From positions 1 to 5,286 of the forward strand of contig JAITOP010000115.1 of NCBI GenBank assembly GCA_031289895.1: a DNA stretch of 5,286 nt, written 5' to 3'. Made by a program: the position numbers and the translations under genes. A model generated the notes under the pieces. That model was not told where the DNA came from and ran no database searches. It saw only the letters and a list, made by a program, of their open reading frames with translations. The stretch comes from Prevotellaceae bacterium. GTDB taxonomy: Bacteria > Bacteroidota > Bacteroidia > Bacteroidales > UBA932. Positions 1 through 5,286 of this stretch are shown here, one piece after another. Position 1 is the first letter of the stretch. Every line of letters starts with the position of its first letter.

Positions 1-123
1 ATTTTCGATAGCCTCGCTTCGCGCTGCGTTCATTGTTTCGCCAACGTTTTCGCAAATCAAATCCATGTTTGAAAGATACAGATTTACAAAATAATCTACT
101 AAATTTTCGGGAGAAATAATCAT
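1..123 (-). CDS. Unrecognised protein, N-terminal 41 codons only (runs off the left edge)
   Basis: An open frame starts at ATG 121-123 and runs without a stop to base 1, so the 3' part lies outside the window. The ATG is the best start: an in-frame TAG lies at 130-132, only two codons upstream, and the next in-frame Met codons are at residues 20 and 31. The protein begins MIISPENLVDYFVNLYLSN. It is strongly acidic (seven Asp/Glu against one Arg in 41 residues), looks helical, and has no signal peptide or membrane segment, so a cytoplasmic protein is likely. No Shine-Dalgarno sequence precedes the ATG; the upstream DNA is AT-rich repeat, which is tolerated in Bacteroidota. It lies in the same direction as the A2M gene, 208 bases downstream of its stop. 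I do not recognise the family and assign no function. That it is a real gene is inferred from its clean start right after the repeat tract, its coding-like composition, and an open frame to the edge. Confidence 0.6.
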   Translation of the reverse strand, partial: MIISPENLVDYFVNLYLSNMDLICENVGETMNAARSEAIEN

Positions 124-192
124 AATGTGCTAATTTTTAATGTGCTAATGTGTTAATATGTTAATATGCCAATTTGCTAATTTTTAATGTGC
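123..192. repeat. Degenerate TAAT-headed octamer-type repeat block
   Basis: The stretch divides without leftover bases into units that nearly all begin TAAT: TAATGTGC (123-130), TAATTTT (131-137), TAATGTGC (138-145), TAATGTGT (146-153), TAATATGT (154-161), TAATATGCC (162-170), AATTTGC (171-177), TAATTTT (178-184) and TAATGTGC (185-192). Most units are eight bases long and carry GTG or ATG after the TAAT core. This separates the block from the heptamer array that follows directly at 193. The first base of the first unit is also the complement of the A in the downstream gene's ATG, so the leader and any ribosome-binding region of that gene lie wholly in repeat. No Bacteroidota-type -7 box (TAnnTTTG) is visible on the minus strand here. 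Confidence 0.85.
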
Positions 193-196
193 TAAT
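128..196. repeat. Pair of 22-base exact direct repeats (128-149 and 175-196)
   Basis: Bases 128-149 and 175-196 are identical: TGC, then TAATTTT, TAATGTGC and TAAT. The copies start 47 bases apart and differ on both sides (127 g against 174 t; 150 g against 197 t). This indicates that a multi-unit segment of the octamer block was copied as one piece, rather than each unit arising separately. Confidence 0.85.
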
Positions 197-206
197 TCTT
201 AATTCT

Positions 207-262
207 TAATTTTTAATTTTTAATTTTTAATTCTTAATTTTTAATTTTTAATTTTTAATTCT
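207..262. repeat. 28-base tandem duplication of four heptamers (207-234, 235-262)
   Basis: Both halves have the order TAATTTT three times, then TAATTCT, and are identical over 28 bases. This is a higher-order repeat inside the heptamer array, showing growth or copying by several units at once. Confidence 0.8.
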
Positions 263-269
263 TAATTTT

Positions 270-353
270 TAATTCTTAATTCTTAATTTTTAATTTTTAA
301 TTTTTAATTTTTAATTCTTAATTCTTAATTTTTAATTTTTAATTTTTAATTTT
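270..353. repeat. 42-base tandem duplication of six heptamers (270-311, 312-353)
   Basis: Both halves contain TAATTCT twice followed by TAATTTT four times and are identical over 42 bases. The second copy is the one that overlaps the end of the A2M gene and holds its stop codon. The duplication is the largest exact repeat in the array and the part nearest the gene, consistent with a recent multi-unit slippage event at that end. Confidence 0.85.
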
Positions 354-3300
354 TCCCCGTTTGAGTGTGCTGAAAATTCAGGCGCATACATACATTGAAA
401 CGTTGCAATTCCTGCCGAAAATTCGCCTGCATTATTTGCCCGCAAATCGTATTCGAAAACATAAGTTCCTTTTTTCAGTTCGTAAATAAAAAAGTTCGTT
501 GACGCATCTTTTGTGTTTTCGTAATACCAAATTCCGTCCTGATATTTCGATTGCGAAAGTACGTTTACAGGCTCAAATCCCGATGCCCGCATATCTTTTA
601 AATGTACGTATTCGTAATCTCTGTCGGCACGCAATTCTATTCTCACTTTTACTTTATCGCCTACTTTTATCTCACTTTTTTCGGTGATACGATTGAGTTT
701 TGCGCCATTGTCGGTATTTTCGGTGATAAAATATTCGCGTTTTATTTTCAATCCTGTTTCTGCCGAAGTTATTTTATCCAGATTTTCAAAATATTGCCAG
801 TAAGCTGCCCCCCACCCTATTGTTTTGTTGGTGTTTGTAACATTTATTTTTCCGAAATTGTTTTGTATTTCGTCTCCATGCCAGGTTGTTTTTACATATC
901 CTGTGCCGGTTTCAGCATTTTGCAAATCTTCATTTTTCAACTCTTCCAATGGTTTTTCATTAATTTTTATTTGCAAAAGTGCATTATCCGACAAATTATT
1001 TTCGCCTTGCGATAACAGCGCGTAACAGGCTTCGGCAGTGGCTTTTGTGGTTTCCCAATTATTTGTTTGTTTATTGCGCAGCAGCCAGATTTTCATTTCC
1101 TCAACTTCGTTTTTATTATTTCCGATTTCCGAAAAAGCCTCTATCAGCAACGATTGCGTTTCTATCGGCGACTGATACCAATAATATCCGCAACGGTTTT
1201 CAGCCCAATACATTCCCATTTCTTCGGATGTCTGCGCACGTTCTTTCAGCGAGTTTATGATTTTTTGCGCAATATTTATTTTTCCAAAACGATGCGTAAT
1301 AATTGCTATCAAAGCCTGCTGATAAATTCCCTGATTTACCCAGTTTTTATCTATTTTGTTTAAAAAATAATCGAAAGCCGTTTTTTGCTCTTTCGACAAA
1401 TCATCAATGCCTGCAAAACTGCGTAAATACAGGTAGTGCAGAGTTAGCGGCATAATTTCATATTTCTGTAAATCAACTTTATTTTTCAACAAATAATTAT
1501 AATCTTCAAGCATTTTTGCGTCAAGATATTTTGTTGCTGCATCGCTTATTTTATCAACATCGCTTTTAAAAATTTCGCTCACCGCCTGCAATTTTTTCAA
1601 ATGCTGCAAGCCAATTGCAATGTGCTGCGTTATGTATCGCGACTCGCACATTCCGCCAAACCACGCAAACGCGCCGTTGCTCATCTGATTTTGTTTCAGC
1701 TTGTTTAATGCCGATTTTTGTTCGTTTTGCATTTTATTTAAATCGAACAGCAAGGCTATACGTTTTTTGTTTTCCGATTCGGTTTTTGCCGTGCGCAGCC
1801 AAGGTGTTTCTTCGAGTAAAACATTTTTTAATTCCTGATTTTTTTCGAGATTTGAAAGCAGTTCTTTAGAATCTTTCATCTTCCACAAGTCAAATGTACG
1901 CTTGATTTGCGGGAATTTATCAACAATAGACGCCGAAATTGAATTTGCATAAAAACGGCTGAAAATTTGCTCCGAACATTCGTAAGGATATTCCATCATG
2001 TAAGGAATTGCCTGCACCGCGTACCACACAGGATTTGAGGTAAATTCGAGCGTGTAACTGTAATTTTTTAATGTTGACGATGTGTTGTTTATCAATTTAT
2101 CGAAACTGAAATTTTTGCTTTGATTTGCGCGAACGGTAAACGGCAAACTTTCGGTAACAAGCATGGAATTTGGCAAAACAGGAATTGTTTTTTCCTCGCC
2201 ATCGCTGTGTTTATCAGCGATTGCCAACACCCGATAAGTTATAGCATCAACATCCGAAGGGATTTTTAAATTCCATTTTAGGGCTGCGCTTTGATTTATT
2301 TTCACCGCAAACGTTTGCTCTGCCGAACCTTCGATTATGTTTACAGGTTGCATGGTAAATGCGTCAAACAGAAGTAATTGCGCCTTGCCCTTAATATCTT
2401 TTTCGGACACATTATTGATTTTTGCGCTAAATTCAATGGCATCGCCCTGACGGAAAAAACGCGGCGCATTTGCAGTAATTGCAACTTCTTTTTGCGTAAC
2501 CGTGTATGCTGTAATTTTGCCTGTTTCGAGATTTTTGGTATGAGCAAGTCCCAGCATTTTCCAGCGAGTCAGCGTTTCGGGAATTACAAAATCAATAATT
2601 ATTTCGCCATTTTCGTCGGTACGCAATTCGGGATAAAAGAATGCGGTTTCGTTAAAGTTGGTGCGGATTTTTGGGCTATTAGAATATTCTTGATTATATT
2701 CTTGTTGAATAGAACTAACACTTGCTGAATATGAAAGTGAAAAACGAGAAAGCCACAAATCATCAGTTTCATTATCTTTTAAAAAATTGAATTTTCCTTT
2801 ATCTTTTAATATTACCGCTATTCTGTTTCCAAATCCTGTTTCTTTGACTAATGAATAATCTCTATTCCGAGTTTCGTCATACGATACAGTCCATTTACAA
2901 TTATCGTATGATAAAATGCGGCTATTTGCAAAATTTTTATTCCAATCGTGTAGGACAAAAGCATCCAATGATGCATCGTAAAGTGTTGCAACCATTTCTG
3001 CCATTGGCTTTTCTCCGTTTTGCGATTTTACTCTTATCGTCCATCGTTCTTTTTCTCCGGGTTGTAATTTATCTCGGAACGTTATTAATGAAATGTCCAA
3101 ATCATTAGGTTTTCGTGTTTCTATTATATGTCGAGACTGATATACTCTGTTTTCGCTAACAGATACAAAGAGAACAGCAAATTCTTCATTATTTTTTATT
3201 TTAGGAATTGCAATTTTTATGGATTTTGGTTTAGTGCCAACGATTATATTTTTACTTTCAACAATATCGTTTCTATAAATAACATCGTAATGAATATTAG

Positions 3301-5286
3301 CATTATCAACCATTCCGCCAACAAAAAACTCAACATCTTTTTCGGTTTGTTTTCCTTTGCGAACCCAATTGTCCATGTTAAGAATTTTATCTGAATTTTG
3401 GAATTGCAGATAAAAAAATATTTTTGTTTCTACGTTTTCTTTATTTTTTGCTGTTATATATATTTTATAATAACCTGAACCGTATTTTTTCAATTCTTCG
3501 AGATTGATTTTTTTTGTGTTTTTTGTATTGAAAGAGATGGTTTTTACAATATTTTTTTCTTCAAAAGTTTTAATATCATCTTCGTTTTTATAGACATCTA
3601 ACGGGAAAAGTTTTTTAAATTCATTGTAAGACAATATTGGTGTACTTGGGGCTTCCCATAATCGTTTTCGTAAAATTTTGTTTTGCGATTTTAAACTGTA
3701 AATTTTTACAGTAATATCTGACTCTGTATAATTTCCATTAAGATTTTTTGTTGATAAGTCGAATGAAAAATCATCATCATTATTTATATTTTCAGGAATA
3801 TTTGTATTTATTATAAGAGGATTTCTACTAATTCGTACATTGTATATTGCACTGTGAGTTTCACCATTATTATCGGTTACATCAATAATAATCTGATAAT
3901 TTATAATTTGATTATTATTTGTCAAATCCTCATCATCAGCAAAAAAATTTATATTAAAATTTCCTTCATTATCTGTTTGTGATTCCCCATTATCAATAAT
4001 TCTTGTGCTTCCATAAAAAAAAGATGAATAGCAACTCCAATTATATGGAAATTCTACTTTGCTTATAACTTTATATGAAACTTTTGCGTTGTCTATACTA
4101 TATCCCGCATACGATTTTGCATTTCCCGAAATGTTTACCAATTCATTAAAATTAAAAGTTTTTTCAACAGGATTTATTTTTACTTCAAAAGTTGGTCGTT
4201 TATACTCTTCAACACGAAAATTGAGATAACCATATCCATTGCTACTTACAATTGAAAAAGAACCACCCAAAACCGATTGTGGTAGAACAAAATTATCATT
4301 GAATGTTCCATATTCATTACTAACAACTTCTATTTTTGATAATTCTTGCCGATTTACATCTCTCAAAATAATTGTTTCTTGTCTGTTTGGTGCAATTTCA
4401 CAATGATTATCATTATCTGTCATTGCTATTCCTTTAAAGTAAACTATTTGTCCGGGACGATAAATTGCTCTGTCTGAAAATAATGCTGTTTTTTGATAAT
4501 TATGAAAAGAAATATTATTCCAATAATTTATATATACTCTATTGTAGCCATAAAGCAATGTATCTGAATTATGTGTAATGATTATTAAATCACTTCGATA
4601 TTTGACAAAATCCAATTTTTCTATTTTCATAATACCATTAATGTCACTTTCAAATACTCCTTTTACTTTTCCATCTTTATCTGTGATTTGCATTATTGCG
4701 CCTTGTAATGGCTTGCCTGTTTTGCGGTTTGCAATATATATTTCTTCATTTATAGGATAAATTTGATGTGAACTATAATCGCCATATATATTACGTAATA
4801 CATAAGCAATTGATGAAACCTGAAATATAGCATATTCAATAGTATTTTTATCTTCATCAAAAAAATTCTGAGTATTGCAGGCTAATATAATATATTGCCC
4901 TTGTGAAAGTGGATTAATAGCAATTTCGGTTGAATGATTTTTGTAATCATGTATATCTGAAAGGTCAATATTCCACTCGCGTACTTTAATTGCATTTTTG
5001 ATAAGGTATCTTTCGTTATCTTTTGGAAAATTTTTAATTTCATAATCCATATTTAAGTTACAATCCCAATTGGTTTTATAAAGTCGAAAATAAAGTTTTG
5101 GCGTTGCCTTATAATTTATAAGCATTTTAATAGGCTCGTTGGGAATATTTTGTTTTTCAATAGTTAAAGCAAAAGATGTCTGCTTTATATATTCAATATA
5201 TTGTTCAAAAATTATTTTTTGTTTTTCACTGATATTTTCTTGCTGCAATGCGGTGTTGCAAAGTTCTACGGCTTTTATTTCGTCGT
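332..5286 (-). CDS. Alpha-2-macroglobulin family protein (thioester type), 5' end cut by window edge
   Basis: This is a large secreted protease-trapping protein. Known for the family: an attacker cleaves a bait segment, the protein rearranges, and an internal Cys-Gln thioester binds it covalently. Residue 1 here is the TTG at 5246-5248, but it is not the start. Twelve more in-frame codons (DEIKAVELCNTA) continue upstream with no stop to the edge, so the signal peptide and probably 200-350 residues are missing if the whole is near the usual 1,800-2,000. Approximate domains: N-terminal macroglobulin-like region 20-240; MG2 258-357 (DRAIYRPGQ at 259, EEYKRPTFEV near 347); MG3-like 361-475; bait-region/MG6-like part 626-860; MG8 864-960 (NFNETAFFYPELRTDENGE); thioester domain about 1070-1410 with Cys1091-Ser-Glu-Gln1094 and ESRYITQHI near 1202; C-terminal bMG10-like domain 1498-1638 (YVHLKDMRASGFEP, QCMYAPEFSAHS). 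The C-terminus is natural, although its last six codons are repeat DNA. Location (periplasm or outer-membrane lipoprotein) is inferred. GC content drops sharply upstream of about 2685. Confidence 0.95.
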   Translation of the reverse strand, partial: DEIKAVELCNTALQQENISEKQKIIFEQYIEYIKQTSFALTIEKQNIPNEPIKMLINYKATPKLYFRLYKTNWDCNLNMDYEIKNFPKDNERYLIKNAIKVREWNIDLSDIHDYKNHSTEIAINPLSQGQYIILACNTQNFFDEDKNTIEYAIFQVSSIAYVLRNIYGDYSSHQIYPINEEIYIANRKTGKPLQGAIMQITDKDGKVKGVFESDINGIMKIEKLDFVKYRSDLIIITHNSDTLLYGYNRVYINYWNNISFHNYQKTALFSDRAIYRPGQIVYFKGIAMTDNDNHCEIAPNRQETIILRDVNRQELSKIEVVSNEYGTFNDNFVLPQSVLGGSFSIVSSNGYGYLNFRVEEYKRPTFEVKINPVEKTFNFNELVNISGNAKSYAGYSIDNAKVSYKVISKVEFPYNWSCYSSFFYGSTRIIDNGESQTDNEGNFNINFFADDEDLTNNNQIINYQIIIDVTDNNGETHSAIYNVRISRNPLIINTNIPENINNDDDFSFDLSTKNLNGNYTESDITVKIYSLKSQNKILRKRLWEAPSTPILSYNEFKKLFPLDVYKNEDDIKTFEEKNIVKTISFNTKNTKKINLEELKKYGSGYYKIYITAKNKENVETKIFFYLQFQNSDKILNMDNWVRKGKQTEKDVEFFVGGMVDNANIHYDVIYRNDIVESKNIIVGTKPKSIKIAIPKIKNNEEFAVLFVSVSENRVYQSRHIIETRKPNDLDISLITFRDKLQPGEKERWTIRVKSQNGEKPMAEMVATLYDASLDAFVLHDWNKNFANSRILSYDNCKWTVSYDETRNRDYSLVKETGFGNRIAVILKDKGKFNFLKDNETDDLWLSRFSLSYSASVSSIQQEYNQEYSNSPKIRTNFNETAFFYPELRTDENGEIIIDFVIPETLTRWKMLGLAHTKNLETGKITAYTVTQKEVAITANAPRFFRQGDAIEFSAKINNVSEKDIKGKAQLLLFDAFTMQPVNIIEGSAEQTFAVKINQSAALKWNLKIPSDVDAITYRVLAIADKHSDGEEKTIPVLPNSMLVTESLPFTVRANQSKNFSFDKLINNTSSTLKNYSYTLEFTSNPVWYAVQAIPYMMEYPYECSEQIFSRFYANSISASIVDKFPQIKRTFDLWKMKDSKELLSNLEKNQELKNVLLEETPWLRTAKTESENKKRIALLFDLNKMQNEQKSALNKLKQNQMSNGAFAWFGGMCESRYITQHIAIGLQHLKKLQAVSEIFKSDVDKISDAATKYLDAKMLEDYNYLLKNKVDLQKYEIMPLTLHYLYLRSFAGIDDLSKEQKTAFDYFLNKIDKNWVNQGIYQQALIAIITHRFGKINIAQKIINSLKERAQTSEEMGMYWAENRCGYYWYQSPIETQSLLIEAFSEIGNNKNEVEEMKIWLLRNKQTNNWETTKATAEACYALLSQGENNLSDNALLQIKINEKPLEELKNEDLQNAETGTGYVKTTWHGDEIQNNFGKINVTNTNKTIGWGAAYWQYFENLDKITSAETGLKIKREYFITENTDNGAKLNRITEKSEIKVGDKVKVRIELRADRDYEYVHLKDMRASGFEPVNVLSQSKYQDGIWYYENTKDASTNFFIYELKKGTYVFEYDLRANNAGEFSAGIATFQCMYAPEFSAHSNGEKLKIKN
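1967..1978 (-). other. Thioester motif CSEQ of the A2M protein
   Basis: The codons for Cys1091 (1976-1978), Ser1092, Glu1093 and Gln1094 (1967-1969) sit in the context EYPYECSEQIFSRFYAN. The Cys and Gln of a CxEQ motif form the reactive internal thioester in complement C3/A2M-type proteins. Both are intact, so this should be a covalent trap rather than a paralogue that has lost the thioester. That the bond actually forms is inferred from the family. Confidence 0.92.

Larger units (their letters stand above)
193..353. repeat. Heptanucleotide tandem array, 23 units of TAATTTT or TAATTCT
   Basis: There are 161 bases, exactly 23 units of seven, with no register slip. Fifteen units are TAATTTT and eight are TAATTCT; the TAATTCT units begin at 193, 200, 228, 256, 270, 277, 312 and 319. 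The only variable base is the sixth. On the minus strand the unit reads AAAATTA or AGAATTA. Every unit carries TAA on the plus strand and, across its junction, TAA on the minus strand. Because seven is not a multiple of three, any frame entering from either side stops within about three units. The right end overlaps the A2M gene: bases 335-352 encode its last six residues (KLKIKN) and 332-334 its stop. Heptamer tandem repeats between genes are best known as STRR sequences of filamentous cyanobacteria; similar AT-rich heptamers also occur in Bacteroidota. There are no unique spacers, so this is not a CRISPR array. Confidence 0.97.

Noticed and set aside
8..35. Small GC-rich inverted pattern (CGCTTCGCG)
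   Set aside because: It gives only a three-base stem and lies inside an open coding frame.
124..331. Rho-independent terminator after the A2M gene
   Set aside because: There is no GC-containing inverted repeat followed by a T run on the minus strand; the short TTAA and AATT palindromes in the units are too weak to count as a stem.
193..353. CRISPR array
   Set aside because: The units are seven bases long and contiguous, with no unique spacers and no cas genes in view.
193..353. Intrinsically curved DNA from phased A-tracts
   Set aside because: The seven-base spacing is out of phase with the helical turn; only every third unit (21 bases) would be in phase, so strong curvature is not expected.
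602..1015. Plus-strand open frame of 137 codons
   Set aside because: It lies antisense to the conserved C-terminal domain of the A2M gene. Its product is rich in Phe, Cys and Tyr with no domain sense, as expected from reading the complement of Lys/Glu/Asn-rich codons.
2341..2547. Minus-strand open frame of 68 codons in another frame
   Set aside because: It overlaps the A2M coding frame completely and is rich in Lys, Arg and Leu without any recognisable motif.
2378..2728. Plus-strand open frame of 116 codons
   Set aside because: It is antisense to the MG8 region, whose protein motifs are clearly conserved in the other strand; the composition is shadow-like (Phe, Cys, Ile).
3128..3394. Plus-strand open frame of 88 codons
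   Set aside because: It is antisense to the bait-region part of the A2M gene; the Asn/Ile/Phe-rich product is low complexity and lacks a supported start.
5246..5248. TTG as the start of the A2M gene
   Set aside because: The frame stays open upstream to the window edge, there is no signal peptide after this codon, and family members have more N-terminal sequence. It is an internal Leu codon.

Overview
The window is dominated by one very long minus-strand gene (332 to the right edge). It encodes a bacterial alpha-2-macroglobulin-like protein (A2M, a thioester protease trap) of the type common in Bacteroidota. The domain wording supports a Bacteroidota source, probably Bacteroidales or a relative: a DRAIYRPGQ MG2 signature, an ETAFFYPELRTDENGE MG8 entry, a YPYECSEQ thioester site and a C-terminal YAPEFSAHS motif. 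The AT-rich DNA, the lack of a Shine-Dalgarno sequence before the second gene and the TAAT-based intergenic repeats fit the same phylum. The assignment rests on remembered family features, not on a search.

Layout, read in the direction of transcription (right to left). The A2M gene enters at 5286, already in frame and without its start or signal peptide, and ends at a TAA at 332-334. The next 208 bases (331-124) contain no unique sequence. They are a continuous run of TAAT-headed units: 23 perfect heptamers (193-353), then a looser octamer-type block (123-192). This run supplies the last six codons and the stop of the A2M gene. It also reaches the first base of the ATG of a second minus-strand gene (123 to the left edge), of which 41 codons are visible and which I do not recognise. 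I see no GC-rich hairpin terminator between the genes. I see no credible plus-strand gene and no RNA gene.

The A2M protein would be exported and would act in the periplasm or at the outer membrane. There it would trap attacking proteases through bait cleavage and a Cys-Gln thioester, both residues of which are present. The role of the second gene, and any functional link to the A2M, cannot be read from this window.

The points most worth a second look are the repeat tract that fills the whole gene junction, including its internal 28- and 42-base duplications and its stops in all six frames, and a composition change inside the A2M gene near 2685. The part encoding MG8, the thioester domain and the C-terminal domain is clearly richer in GC than the part encoding the N-terminal domains. 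I found nothing that amounts to a clearly new multi-gene system.
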